Assembly: GCF_004216855.1 (NCBI RefSeq)
Contig: NZ_SGXT01000011.1
Location: 434,001-498,000 of the forward strand
Length of the DNA: 64,000 nt
Origin: Microcella alkaliphila
GTDB taxonomy: Bacteria > Actinomycetota > Actinomycetes > Actinomycetales > Microbacteriaceae
Direction of reading: 5' to 3'
The notes below the pieces were generated by a model. That model worked only from the letters and a program-made list of their open reading frames with translations, did no database searches and was not told where the DNA came from. This document shows, in pieces, positions 53,090 through 62,719 of this stretch. How positions within the stretch are numbered: the stretch's first letter is position 1; every line of letters begins with the position of its first letter. Position numbers and translations under genes: made by a program.

Positions 53090-53884
53090 TCAGCGCAGCG
53101 ATACCAGCTCGCTGAGGTCGTCGCTCGGCAACTCATCGATCGTCGCCGACACGGTCAGCTCGGTGAGGTCGACGAACGCGCCGTGGATGCTGAGGAATGC
53201 GGTGTCAGCCGCATCGCGACCGGTGGCGATGCGTACGAGGGATGAGCGCGGGGCGAGAGCCGTCGCATCCACGACCCGCCAGACACCATCGACGGCGACC
53301 TCGGCAACGGCGTGGAAGTCCATGGGGTCGAGGCCCGGCGCGTAGACAGACACGAGGCGCGCGGGCACGTCGAGCGCGCGCAGCAAGGCAACGACGAGGT
53401 GCGCGTAATCGCGGCACACGACCTTGCCGCCGAGCAGGGTGCGCACGGCCCCGTCGGTGGGCAGGCTCGACCCGGGAACGTAGTCGAGGTGCGTACCGAC
53501 CCATGAGCTCACGCCGGCGACGAGGTCGTGCCCGCTCAGCCCAGCGAACTCGCGCGCGGCGGTGGCGACGAGTTCGTCGGCCTCGCAGTATCGGCTCGGG
53601 CGCAGGAACGTGATCTCGTCCAGGGGCGTGACGATCTGCGGCTCGGCGCGACCCGTCACCGTCGCGCGATAGCGAACGCTGACCTTCCCCTCCCCCACGT
53701 CGCACACGTGCAGGCGGTTGCCGTGAGTGTCGCGTAGTTCACTCACGACAACGGGTTCGTCACCGTGCACGACATCGAATTCTTCATCGACGCCGTCGAG
53801 GCTCGAGTGGGTGGCGACGGAGAGCACGAGCCGCGCTTCCCCGCGCGCAGTGAGCGACATGTCGGCGGTGCAGGTTCGGCGCAT
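53090..53884 (-). CDS. Transglutaminase-like protein
   Basis: The 264-residue protein has an N-terminal beta domain (MSLTARGEARLVLSVATH) and a C-terminal transglutaminase/protease-like core with GGKVVCRDYAHLVVALLRAL (Cys), MDFHAVAEVAVDGVW (His) and RVVDATALAPR (Asp), i.e. a complete catalytic triad. No signal peptide, so it acts in the cytoplasm. The substrate is unknown. Confidence 0.87.
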   Translation of the reverse strand: MRRTCTADMSLTARGEARLVLSVATHSSLDGVDEEFDVVHGDEPVVVSELRDTHGNRLHVCDVGEGKVSVRYRATVTGRAEPQIVTPLDEITFLRPSRYCEADELVATAAREFAGLSGHDLVAGVSSWVGTHLDYVPGSSLPTDGAVRTLLGGKVVCRDYAHLVVALLRALDVPARLVSVYAPGLDPMDFHAVAEVAVDGVWRVVDATALAPRSSLVRIATGRDAADTAFLSIHGAFVDLTELTVSATIDELPSDDLSELVSLR

Positions 53885-53933
53885 CCCGCGATGATCGCAG
53901 AGTTGTATTGCCGCCGTGTGACGTCGGCGGCGA

Positions 53934-54425
53934 TCAGCCGTCAGCGAGCAGCGCGTCGATCTGCGCCATCGCCGACGACATGCCCTCGACCATCCCCATC
54001 TCGGCCAGCTCGTCGAGCGCTTCACGGCTGGGGAACGTCGAGACCAGCGTCATGCGCGTCGTGCCCTCCCCCGCATCCTCCAGCCGTGCCTCCGCGTGGG
54101 TGACGGGCATGTCGGGCACGGGGTTTCCGTCGGCATCGGCGAATCCGTCGTCGAACGCCAAACGGTGTGGCGCCTCGACGTCTGTCATGCGCCACCACCC
54201 CGCCGACGTCTCGCCGTCGGGCCCGGTCATGACGTACCGCATCTCGCCGCCCGGCTCGAGTTCGTGCCGCGTGAAGGTGGCCGGCCACTCCGGCGGACCC
54301 CACCACCGCTCGAGCTGCCGCGGGTCGGCCCACACCTGCCAGACGCGCTCGACGGGCGCGGCGAATTCCGCGACGAACGTCAGAGTGAGCGCGTCACGGT
54401 CGATCGCGTGGTCACGCACGGTCAT
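53934..54425 (-). CDS. SRPBCC (AHSA1-type) protein
   Basis: The 163-residue START-fold protein shows FVAEFAAPVERVWQVWADPR, WWGPPEWPATFTRHELEPGG and GWWRMTDVEAPHRLAFDDGF. It lies 14 bp downstream of an ArsR gene on the same strand, the usual pairing in which the ArsR protein represses the SRPBCC gene. The ligand is unknown. Confidence 0.88.
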   Translation of the reverse strand: MTVRDHAIDRDALTLTFVAEFAAPVERVWQVWADPRQLERWWGPPEWPATFTRHELEPGGEMRYVMTGPDGETSAGWWRMTDVEAPHRLAFDDGFADADGNPVPDMPVTHAEARLEDAGEGTTRMTLVSTFPSREALDELAEMGMVEGMSSAMAQIDALLADG

Positions 54426-54439
54426 GGTCGGTCCTTCCG

Positions 54440-54778
54440 TCAGCCCTCGGCGAGGAGGGCGGTGATCTGGTCGGCACGGTGCCGCCAGAGGGCTTCATAG
54501 CTGTCGAGTACCTTCCGCGCGAGCCGCACGGCGTCGCGGTCCGCCGTCACGATCTGCTCGCGGCCGCGTCGGCGCTTCGACACCAGGGATGCGCGCTCCA
54601 GCACCGAAACATGCTTCTGCACCGCGGCGAAGCTCATCTCGTAGCGCTCCGCGAGCGCCGACACGCTCTGTTCGCGGTGGATGACGCGGGCGACGATGTC
54701 GCGCCGCGTGCGATCGGCGAGCGCGCGGAACAGGGCGTCGACCTGATCGTCGGTGAGGGCATCCGTTTGTACAACCAT
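54440..54778 (-). CDS. ArsR-family repressor
   Basis: The 112-residue winged-helix protein has LFRALADRTRRDIVARVI, SVSALAERYEMSFAAVQKHV (recognition helix) and LVSKRRRGREQIV. No metal-binding cysteines are present, as is usual for SRPBCC-linked members. A palindrome overlaps its start codon, indicating autoregulation. Confidence 0.9.
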   Translation of the reverse strand: MVVQTDALTDDQVDALFRALADRTRRDIVARVIHREQSVSALAERYEMSFAAVQKHVSVLERASLVSKRRRGREQIVTADRDAVRLARKVLDSYEALWRHRADQITALLAEG

Positions 54779-54785
54779 TTGGTTG
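54772..54785 (-). promoter_or_regulatory. ArsR operator over the start codon
   Basis: CAACCATTTGGTTG (6-bp perfect arms, extended outward with one mismatch) spans the arsR start codon and lies just downstream of a TAACGT -10 element (54787-54792, 8 nt before the ATG). Binding here would block the initiating polymerase. Confidence 0.65.
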
Positions 54786-54811
54786 CACGTTAGACCGCGC
54801 GAACGACCGCG

Positions 54812-55155
54812 TCAAGCCCCCGCGTCGTACCCACCGAGAAGGGCGTCGATCTGCCCGATGCCCTCGACGTAGCCCTGCTCGGCACCGTACTCGACCGCCT
54901 CGGCGAACGCCTCATCGGTGTGGAACACCGAGCGCAAGGTCATGCGGCTGCTCTCGCCGATCTGCTCGAACGTCACCGTCGTGCGGTTGTCGGGTTCGGG
55001 GGTCTCGTCGCGGGGTAGGCGGGCGGACCCCACCACTTCTCGAGCAGGTCGCGTTCTGCCCACACCCGCCAGAATTCGGCCACGGGCGCGGCGAACTCGG
55101 CGACGAAGGTCATAGTTCTCGTCGTAGCGTCGGCGTTCGAGCTGGTCACGGTCAT
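54812..55155 (-). pseudogene. SRPBCC protein gene with internal out-of-frame deletion
   Basis: The first half reads MTFVAEFAAPVAEFWRVWAE and RDLLEKWWGPPAYPAT, parallel to the intact paralogue at 53934-54425. The other frame then gives DETPEPDNRTTVTFEQIGES, SRMTLRSVFHTDEAFAEAV and GQIDALLGG. The junction is near 55005-55015. By comparison with the paralogue about 60 residues are missing and the two parts are out of frame. GGAGG lies before ATG 55155. Confidence 0.8.
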
Positions 55156-55190
55156 GGTGAGGTTCCCTCCCGCGCGGTGGGCCCCCAGAG

Positions 55191-55196
55191 TAGCCT
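55191..55196 (+). promoter_or_regulatory. -10 element of the SRPBCC gene at 55204
   Basis: TAGCCT, 7 nt before ATG 55204. Confidence 0.5.
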
Positions 55197-55203
55197 CACC
55201 GAC

Positions 55204-55659
55204 ATGACCGACGTAGGCCCCTCCGGATTCCGTTCGACCCGCGACATCGCGGCCGCCCCCGAGCGCGTGTGGGAGGTGCTGACCACGCCCAGCGCATTCG
55301 CGACGTGGTTCGGCACGGACGCCGTCGAGGTCCCGCTCGACCGTCTCACCTGGCGCGCTGTTGCCGGCGAGCCGTGGTCGGCCCAGATGGTGCTCCCGGG
55401 CGGGGCGACGATCGATTGGGAAGGCGAGATGCTCACGGTCGATGCCCCGAGCATCCTGTCGTTCACGATCACCGACGACGCGTCGATCGATCAACGCGAC
55501 ACGGTCATGTTCGAGCTCGCCGGCGCCGAGGCGAATGGATGCTCGCTGACGCTCTCGCAGACCGGCGGCGGCCTCGACGTCGACGGCTACGCGCAGGCGG
55601 CGGCCGGGTGGGCCGGATTCGTCGACGCGATCGAGCGACTGGCTGCCGCCAGCCGGTGA
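55204..55659 (+). CDS. SRPBCC/START-like protein
   Basis: The 151-residue protein starts FRSTRDIAAAPERVWEVLTT and has ATWFGTDAVEVPLDRLTWRA and GWAGFVDAIERL, a polyketide-cyclase/AHSA1-like fold more distant from the two neighbours on the other strand. Divergent from the broken SRPBCC copy; ligand unknown. Confidence 0.8.
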   Translation: MTDVGPSGFRSTRDIAAAPERVWEVLTTPSAFATWFGTDAVEVPLDRLTWRAVAGEPWSAQMVLPGGATIDWEGEMLTVDAPSILSFTITDDASIDQRDTVMFELAGAEANGCSLTLSQTGGGLDVDGYAQAAAGWAGFVDAIERLAAASR

Positions 55660-55660
55660 G

Positions 55661-56239
55661 TCACCCCCGGAACGGCGGTTCTGGTCTCGGCTCGGGTTCG
55701 GGAGGACCGATGTCGAAGATGCGTTCCACACGCGCGAATGCGACCGGACTCATCGCGTCGCCGGGGAAGTATGCGCCGTAGAGGTCATCGACCTCATCGG
55801 CCGACCGTAGACCCAACAGGGTGATGAGTTTCGCCACGTCTCCCGCATCCCGGTTACCCCTGCGCTCCATCGCTTTCACCTTCATAGCGAGCAGCGCACC
55901 GGGCGGGGCGATGGCCACGCGACACGTTTCGTTGTCAAGCACTGTGTTCCACTCGACCTCTTCGCCCCACGCGGGGATAAAGAGCGCAGCTTTCGTGTTG
56001 AGCCAGTCGTCAGGCCACCCGCGTTCTCGAGCGATCGCGCGCACGTGGGGGGCGAGAGCTGCCTCGTCGGAAATACGCGCGTCAATGTCAACAGTGGTGC
56101 GGCGGTCGAAGTATCCGAGACGAAGCGCGGCGCCCCCAATGATCTCGATCGTCACGCCCGTGACTCCCGCGTCCCGGGCCCGAGCAATCAGCTCGCTCAA
56201 CGCCGAGATGATGTCGTCGCGGTCGAGAGGGAATCCCAT
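55661..56239 (-). CDS. Nucleotidyltransferase-fold protein (AbiEii/DUF6036-like), putative toxin
   Basis: The 192-residue protein has EIIGGAALRLGYFDRRTTVD followed by IDARISDEA, the GG..(x)..DxDxR nucleotidyltransferase pattern, and ALLAMKVKAMERRGNRDAGD further on, as in AbiEii/DUF6036 proteins. ATG 56239 overlaps the TGA of the HTH gene (TGATG), so translation is coupled. The HTH-nucleotidyltransferase order resembles toxin-antitoxin modules; toxicity is inferred. Confidence 0.78.
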   Translation of the reverse strand: MGFPLDRDDIISALSELIARARDAGVTGVTIEIIGGAALRLGYFDRRTTVDIDARISDEAALAPHVRAIARERGWPDDWLNTKAALFIPAWGEEVEWNTVLDNETCRVAIAPPGALLAMKVKAMERRGNRDAGDVAKLITLLGLRSADEVDDLYGAYFPGDAMSPVAFARVERIFDIGPPEPEPRPEPPFRG

Positions 56240-56808
56240 CAGACGCTCTCCCATTCGGCGGCGTCCACCAACACGTTTCTCTGCAAGAACGGCAGCGGAA
56301 CATGATTGCGGGGCGGCTCCATATCAAAGGGCGAGCTCGCGAGAGTCGTCGGGTTCTCAAGCCGCTCACCAAAGCCGGCGACCCACGACGGCACGGGCAA
56401 GCCTCGCTCTCCGAGCCGCCAATCCACCAGCGCAGCAATAGTCGCGTCCCACAGAGGGACAGCGGTGCTGGCGGGCGCCTCCGCGCACAAGAGAACGGCC
56501 TCGACAGGTTCTGCGACCAGCAATGCGTCGGCGAGTGACAGCAAAGCACGCCGCCCGTCGTCTGATCTGTCAGCCTGCAGGGCGTCGGTTACGACGACCC
56601 CGACCTCCGCCGCGGTCGGGTACACACTTGGGAATGCGACGAGGTGGTGGTTCGTGACGTGCAACCAGCGGGCAACTGTGTCTACACGCGGCGCACGATG
56701 CCCGGACTCGATAAAGGACACCGCAGCTTGGCTCGTGCCGATAGCGTCGGCCAACTCGGCCTGACCGAGCCCGCGGCGAACCCGCGCATCTCTGAGCAAC
56801 TGCTTCAT
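56239..56808 (-). CDS. XRE-family HTH protein, putative antitoxin/regulator
   Basis: The 189-residue protein has an N-terminal HTH (LLRDARVRRGLGQAELADAI, GTSQAAVSFIESGHRAPRVD) and a C-terminal domain of unknown type ending LQRNVLVDAAEWESV. AGGGAGG precedes the ATG. An A/T-rich inverted repeat lies immediately upstream, suggesting autoregulation of the two-gene operon. Confidence 0.82.
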   Translation of the reverse strand: MKQLLRDARVRRGLGQAELADAIGTSQAAVSFIESGHRAPRVDTVARWLHVTNHHLVAFPSVYPTAAEVGVVVTDALQADRSDDGRRALLSLADALLVAEPVEAVLLCAEAPASTAVPLWDATIAALVDWRLGERGLPVPSWVAGFGERLENPTTLASSPFDMEPPRNHVPLPFLQRNVLVDAAEWESV

Positions 56809-56822
56809 CGCACCTCCCTAAA

Positions 56823-56838
56823 ATATCTTAAACGATAT
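56823..56838 (-). promoter_or_regulatory. Operator-like inverted repeat of the XRE-nucleotidyltransferase operon
   Basis: ATATCTTAAACGATAT: perfect 5-bp arms with a 6-bp spacer, very A/T-rich for this genome, 15 bp upstream of the XRE start. A -10 element (TAAGAT or TATTTT on the minus strand) probably overlaps it. Confidence 0.55.
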
Positions 56839-56918
56839 ACCCGTCGACGGAGAACTTTTGCGTCACTCCACAAGGCGGATGCTCGCCCTCTTCGCGGCCG
56901 CATCTCACCTCGCGGGCG

Positions 56919-56924
56919 TAGCGT
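56919..56924 (+). promoter_or_regulatory. -10 element of msrB
   Basis: TAGCGT, 6 nt before ATG 56931. Confidence 0.5.
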
Positions 56925-56930
56925 GCATCC

Positions 56931-57401
56931 ATGACCGAAGGAAACATCCCCCGGCACGACCCGGCCGACTACCGGGCGACCGCCGATCAGCTGTCTCGCC
57001 TCACGCCGCTGCAGCACAAGGTGACGCAAAACGACGGCACCGAGCCGCCGTTTCGCAACGAGTACCACGACAACAAAGCCGAGGGGCTGTATGTCGACGT
57101 GGTGTCTGGCCAGCCGCTGTTCTCCTCGCGCGACAAGTACGACTCCGGCACCGGATGGCCGAGCTTCACGCGTCCCATCCAGGAGGATGCCGTCACGACC
57201 CGCATCGACCGCGGTCTGTTCATGAAGCGGGTCGAGGTGCGATCCTCCGGCGCCGACAGTCACCTCGGGCACGTGTTCGATGACGGCCCACGCGATCGCG
57301 GCGGCATGCGCTACTGCATGAACTGGGCGTCACTACGGTTCATCCCGGTCGCCGAGCTCGAGGCCGAGGGGTACGGCGAATACCGGGTGCTGTTCGACTA
57401 G
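56931..57401 (+). CDS. msrB: Peptide-methionine (R)-S-oxide reductase
   Basis: Repairs methionine-R-sulfoxide in proteins. The 156-residue enzyme has [43 protein letters not shown] and [13 protein letters not shown] with the catalytic Cys (family RYCINSASLRF). The two CxxC zinc motifs are absent, so this is the zinc-free subtype. Stop overlaps the P450 remnant as CTAG. Confidence 0.93.
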   Translation: MTEGNIPRHDPADYRATADQLSRLTPLQHKVTQNDGTEPPFRNEYHDNKAEGLYVDVVSGQPLFSSRDKYDSGTGWPSFTRPIQEDAVTTRIDRGLFMKRVEVRSSGADSHLGHVFDDGPRDRGGMRYCMNWASLRFIPVAELEAEGYGEYRVLFD

Positions 57402-57788
57402 ACAGCCTCGGCGGCCACCCCCATGTCGGGGTCGATCGGCGCGGACGTCGTCACCCGCGGCTGTGCCGTGAAGCGCAGCCCGAACGGGTCGAGCGTTCCC
57501 GGCAACGGCTGCCGGGGGTCGAGAACTCCGCTGGTCAGTTCCAGCTCGCGCTCGGTGACGAGTCGGGCGACGACCGTGCTCGTGATGTGCAGCACGAGGT
57601 TGCGCGCCGGGCAGATCGCGGGGCCGGCGCTAAACGGGATGAACGGCCAATCCTCCGAGGTGCGTTCGTGCAGGAAGTGCTCGGGCTCGAAGCGGTGGGC
57701 GGCCTCGACGCTTGTGTCGTCGCGGTGGAAGAAGGGGGCGTAGATGAACACGCTCGTGTCCTCCGGCATCGAGCCGCCGGGCCATGGC
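57398..57788 (-). pseudogene. Cytochrome P450 C-terminal fragment
   Basis: Only the last third of a P450 is present: PGGSMPEDTSVFIYAPFFHR, FEPEHFLHER, and the haem loop FIPFSAGPAICPARNLVL with the Cys ligand, to the natural-looking C-terminus. The I-helix, ExxR motif and everything before are missing; upstream the sequence changes to M20-peptidase remnants. Non-functional by all appearances. Confidence 0.85.
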
Positions 57789-58234
57789 GACGGCGCCCGC
57801 TGCCTGCGCTTCGCCGCGCACGATGCGTTCAATGGCGGCCAGCACACCCGCACGCACCGTCGAGTCGAACGTGCGAATAGAGAGCTTCAGTTCGGCCGAG
57901 TCCGGGATGATATTGACCGCCGCGCCCGTACAGGGTGACCCGGAGCGCGTCGGAGGCGGCGAATGCGGGCCCCACGCGCATCCCGATGGCACCGGCCGGA
58001 AGCGGAGCGACGTGCTGGCCAATCACGACGTCGGGCGTGCCGAAGCGGTCGAAGAGCCCGTCGTTCCCCATCGCGCGGGTGCCAGCACCCTTCTCTTCGG
58101 CGGGCTGGAAGACGGCGAGGATGCGCCCGCTCCACGACGCGTCGGCCGCGAGCGCGTCTCGGCGAAACTCAGCTCGGGTGCGCGTGGAGGTCGCGGTAGA
58201 GGTCAGCGAGCTGCTCGAGTGCTGCGTCGGTCAT
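57789..58234 (-). pseudogene. M20-family amidohydrolase remnant with multiple lesions
   Basis: From ATG 58234 the frame gives TDAALEQLADLYRDLHAHP, then an apparent one-base deletion near 58178 (the next frame reads ELSFAETR), a jump over about 90 residues including the metal-binding region to ASWSGRILAVFQPAEEKGAG, FGTPDVVIGQHVAPLPAGAI and ASDALRVTLYGRGG, and then after another frame change and gap NIIPDSAELKLSIRTFDSTV. At least three separate lesions, so decay is old. Confidence 0.85.
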
Positions 58235-58251
58235 GGTGAGCCATCGACCAC

Positions 58252-59975
<1,724 letters not shown>

Positions 59976-60109
59976 TCGCCCACGCGCACGAAAATCACCT
60001 CTCCGGCGACCTCGCCTGCGACCGACTAGCCAAGTCCGTCGACGTAGAAGCGCCGCGCGGCGGCGAGCTCGCCGACGGCACGAGTGATGACGCTGACGCG
60101 GGGGTCCAT
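59976..60109 (-). pseudogene. VOC-family (glyoxalase-like) N-terminal stump
   Basis: From ATG 60109: MDPRVSVITRAVGELAAARR, FYVDGLG, then TAG (60026-60028) where the family has Trp, then SVAGEVAGEVIFVRVG before joining the EamA stump. Premature stop plus truncation. Confidence 0.75.
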
Positions 60110-60127
60110 GGCTGCCGGCGGTGGGCG

Positions 60128-60544
60128 CTACTCGGCGGTGGGACGCTCGCCGATCGCGGTGCCGGGCTTGCGACCCGTGCCCGGTGCGTGCTTCTCGCGC
60201 TCGTCGACGAGCCATTCGGGCATCTCGTCGATGATGGCGCGAATCTCGGCAGTCGTCAGTGAGTCGCTGACGCCGTTGCGGGCGAGCGCCGAGTTCGAGA
60301 CGCCGAGGCGGCGCGACACCTCTTCGCGCGGGTGCGGGCCCTCTTTGCGCAGGGTGACGAGCCACTCGGGCGGGTTCTCGTTCAGCTCGTTCAGCTGCGT
60401 GCGGGTGATCGGGGTCGCCTGAAACTCCTCCGGCGTCGCCGGCAGGAAGACGTTCAGCTTCTTCGCCGCCGTCGCCGGGCTGAGCAGCTGCTCCTTCTTC
60501 GGCTTCGGCTGCTGGCGGCGGTCCTCACGCGGGGTCTCGGTCAT
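60128..60544 (-). CDS. DUF5997-like protein
   Basis: The 138-residue charged protein has LSPATAAKKLNVFLPATPEE, TRTQLNELNENPPEWLVTLR and PHPREEVSRRLGVSNSALAR, a helical, possibly HTH-like actinobacterial family annotated DUF5997. No membrane segment. Function unknown. Confidence 0.78.
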   Translation of the reverse strand: MTETPREDRRQQPKPKKEQLLSPATAAKKLNVFLPATPEEFQATPITRTQLNELNENPPEWLVTLRKEGPHPREEVSRRLGVSNSALARNGVSDSLTTAEIRAIIDEMPEWLVDEREKHAPGTGRKPGTAIGERPTAE

Positions 60545-60617
60545 GGTGACGAGCGTACGGGAGTCTGGGCACGGGGCGGGATTGTCTGCGTTGTGCAGAT
60601 GCCCATTACCTAGCCGC

Positions 60618-60633
60618 TGATATCACGATATCA
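60618..60633 (+). promoter_or_regulatory. VapB operator-like inverted repeat
   Basis: TGATATCACGATATCA: perfect 6-bp arms around CACG, 29 bp upstream of the vapB start, in an A/T-rich stretch. Typical position for autorepression by a VapBC complex. Confidence 0.65.
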
Positions 60634-60661
60634 TTCTCGCTAGCAGCAGTAAGGGGAAGAA

Positions 60662-60886
60662 GTGGTCGACATCTTGATTCGCGGGCTCGATGCCAACACT
60701 GTCGCGCGGCTGGACGCGCGAGCGTCAGCTCTCGGCATTTCACGTAGCGAGTACCTCCGTCGGCAACTCGACGCAGCCGGAAGCGGCGAGGTACCAGCGA
60801 ACGTGTCCGCCGATGACCTGCGACGGGCGGCACGCGCCGCTCGCGATCTCGGAGACCCTGACGTCATGGCGGCGGCGTGGCAGTGA
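60662..60886 (+). CDS. vapB: VapB/FitA-type antitoxin
   Basis: The 74-residue ribbon-helix-helix protein starts [20 protein letters not shown] and [19 protein letters not shown] (DNA-binding), followed by a C-terminal toxin-neutralising tail. AAGGGGAAG precedes GTG 60662. The toxin gene starts in its stop (GTGA). Confidence 0.9.
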   Translation: MVDILIRGLDANTVARLDARASALGISRSEYLRRQLDAAGSGEVPANVSADDLRRAARAARDLGDPDVMAAAWQ

Positions 60887-61287
60887 CCACGTGGCTGATC
60901 GATAAGTCCGCATACATTCGCCTCGACAGCAGCCCCGACATCGATCTGTGGGCGAACCGCATTTCGCGTGGCCTGGTTCACGTGAGCGGCGTGACCCGCC
61001 TCGAGATCGGCTATTCGATGCGTAGCGGTCGAGACTTTGAGATCGAGTTCGGTGCGCCGCCCCTCTCGCTACTACCCGTCGAGCACCTCACCCCTGGCAT
61101 CGAAGAGCGAGCACTCGAGATTCAGCGTGCCCTCGCGCTCCGGGGCCTCCATCGGGCGCCCTCGATTCCTGACCTTCTCATCGCCGCTACTGCAGAGTTG
61201 GCAGGCTGCACGGTTCTGGCGGTCGACAAAGACTTCGACATCATCGCCACCGAGACCGGACAGCCGGTCGAGTGGCTATCGACCTAG
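60883..61287 (+). CDS. vapC: VapC-type PIN-domain toxin
   Basis: The 134-residue PIN ribonuclease has the acidic residues in [11 protein letters not shown] (Asp), [10 protein letters not shown] (Glu), [12 protein letters not shown] (Asp) and [11 protein letters not shown] (Asp). GTG 60883 overlaps the antitoxin stop. A complete type II toxin-antitoxin pair; the RNA target (tRNA or rRNA) is unknown. Confidence 0.9.
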   Translation: MTTWLIDKSAYIRLDSSPDIDLWANRISRGLVHVSGVTRLEIGYSMRSGRDFEIEFGAPPLSLLPVEHLTPGIEERALEIQRALALRGLHRAPSIPDLLIAATAELAGCTVLAVDKDFDIIATETGQPVEWLST

Positions 61288-61288
61288 G

Positions 61289-61294
61289 TACCCT
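61289..61294 (+). promoter_or_regulatory. -10 element of the LysR-substrate-domain gene
   Basis: TACCCT, 6 nt before ATG 61301, directly after the vapC stop. Confidence 0.5.
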
Positions 61295-61300
61295 TGCCGC

Positions 61301-61855
61301 ATGCCCGAACCGCTTGAGGTCGCCTTCGTCACGGGCGTCACCCCCACCAAGTGGGAGCGCATCTGGCGCGAGCGCCGCCCCGGCGGCCGCATCCACCTGA
61401 CCCCCATGACGCAGGATGCTGCGCTCACCGCCCTCGCGGACCGCACCGCCCACATGGCCCTCCTCCGCGACGTCACCGCCGACGACGACCGCCACGCGAT
61501 CCCGCTCTACCGCGAGCAGCCGGTGCTGGTCTCGCCGAAGGGCTCGCTCGCGGCCGGCCTCGACGACCTGAGCGTCGTCGACCTCGACGACCTTGACGGG
61601 CTCGCCGTGCTCGACGTCGACCTCGTCGCCGGAACGGGCGCCGAGGCGGTCGAACTGGTCGCCGCGAACGTCGGGGTCGCCGTCATGCCGCAGTCGGTCG
61701 CGCGGCAGCACTCGCGCAAAGACGTCGTTGCCAAACCGATCCGGGATGCGGCAGACACCGGCATCTCCCTCGTGTGGCCGGTGACCGGCGCGCATCCCCT
61801 CGCCGACGTGTTCATCGGCATCGTGCGCGGGCGCACGGCGAACAGTTCGCGGTAG
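61301..61855 (+). CDS. LysR substrate-binding-domain protein without HTH
   Basis: The 184-residue protein resembles a type 2 periplasmic-binding fold as found in LysR regulators: LEVAFVTGVTPTKWERIWRE, HMALLRDVTADDDRHAIPLY and ANVGVAVMPQSVARQHSRKD. The DNA-binding N-terminus is absent and the start begins directly at the domain, so it is a stand-alone sensor-like protein, a form seen in other actinobacteria. Confidence 0.75.
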   Translation: MPEPLEVAFVTGVTPTKWERIWRERRPGGRIHLTPMTQDAALTALADRTAHMALLRDVTADDDRHAIPLYREQPVLVSPKGSLAAGLDDLSVVDLDDLDGLAVLDVDLVAGTGAEAVELVAANVGVAVMPQSVARQHSRKDVVAKPIRDAADTGISLVWPVTGAHPLADVFIGIVRGRTANSSR

Positions 61856-61880
61856 CGGCGACCCTGGCGCCAAAAAGAAA

Positions 61881-61903
61881 ACCCGGCCCCAGAGGGGCCG
61901 GGT
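61881..61903. terminator. Bidirectional intrinsic terminator
   Basis: Perfect 10-bp arms ACCCGGCCCC and GGGGCCGGGT with loop AGA. The plus side is preceded by CAAAAAGAAAA, which on the minus strand gives a strong U-tract (TTTTCTTTTTG), so it is a canonical terminator for the NYN gene; toward the plus strand it is weaker (GGTGTTT). Confidence 0.88.
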
Positions 61904-61937
61904 GGTGTTTGACGAGAATACCAGGTTCGCTATTCGC

Positions 61938-62546
61938 TCACCAGGCAACGGGCTCCGTGACACGGTGTCCAACGCGAGCCGGAAGTTGATGAGCTCGCCA
62001 GTCTTCGGCGGTGAGCTGGTGCCACCAATGTTGACCCGCGCCCTCCCCGGGGTCTCCCGCCAGCTTTCCGGCGAGATAGCCCCTCGTCGGGTTGACGAGA
62101 CCCAGTGGCACCCGCCCGCGGACAAAAGAAATAGGAAAGGCGAGGTCACTGTCATTCGACACGACGACTACCGCATCAACGTCCCCGCTCATCACGTCGA
62201 TCAGCATGTGTGATGCGACGTTGACATCGGATCCCTTCTCTTCTCGTCTCGCCCCGGAGGCCATGAAGCGCCCCGCAGGGGCGTCCACCTGCGCACCGTC
62301 TTGAACCATCAGGGGCCACCGTGGATGCGTCACAATCGGCTTCCCGTTGCGCCCTGCGGTCGCGAGCGGGGCGGTGGCGATACGCACCACATAGTTGCCG
62401 AAGCTCATCCGGTCGACAGAACCAGATTGCGTTAGTGCGCGCAGATAGACGTCCTGCTCCCGTTGTCCAGACGCATTGCTCGCGCCGCTGACCCCGCGTC
62501 CGCCGTAGTACAGGTTGAATCCATCGATGTAGGCGCCGATTCGCAT
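61938..62546 (-). CDS. NYN-domain (PIN-like nuclease fold) protein
   Basis: The 202-residue protein starts MRIGAYIDGFNLYYGGRG (first Asp of the NYN/LabA fold) and has KGSDVNVASHMLIDVMSGDV, DAVVVVSNDSDLAFPI with the remaining acidic residues. NYN proteins are predicted RNases, often in defence or RNA turnover. It lies directly after the truncated TacT-like stump and may have displaced it. TACCCT is 8 nt before the ATG; a terminator follows. Confidence 0.87.
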   Translation of the reverse strand: MRIGAYIDGFNLYYGGRGVSGASNASGQREQDVYLRALTQSGSVDRMSFGNYVVRIATAPLATAGRNGKPIVTHPRWPLMVQDGAQVDAPAGRFMASGARREEKGSDVNVASHMLIDVMSGDVDAVVVVSNDSDLAFPISFVRGRVPLGLVNPTRGYLAGKLAGDPGEGAGQHWWHQLTAEDWRAHQLPARVGHRVTEPVAW

Positions 62547-62589
62547 GGGGCGAGAGGGTAAACCGATTCCCAGGAGCCACGCCGGCATC

Positions 62590-62719
62590 CCTCACAGAGT
62601 GCCGCGCACTTACGCAGCGCGAGGGCACGAAACCAAGAATTTTGCGAGTCGACTCCGCAGTCGACCTTTCCGACGGTGTCGCCACAAGCCAACGCCCGGG
62701 GCCAGGAGAACTGGCTCAC
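62590..62719 (-). pseudogene. GNAT toxin (TacT-type) N-terminal stump
   Basis: GTG 62719 overlaps the antitoxin stop (GTGA). The frame reads PRALACGDTVGKVDCGVDSQ, NSWFRALALRKC, resembling the FDCGVxxLDxWLxxRAL opening of TacT/DUF1778-linked acetyltransferases, and loses the pattern after about 45 residues. The acetyl-CoA-binding part is absent; the NYN gene follows. Confidence 0.6.

Noticed and set aside
57714-57880. Small plus-strand frames over the P450/M20 remnants
   Set aside because: They are antisense to recognisable remnants and have no start signals.
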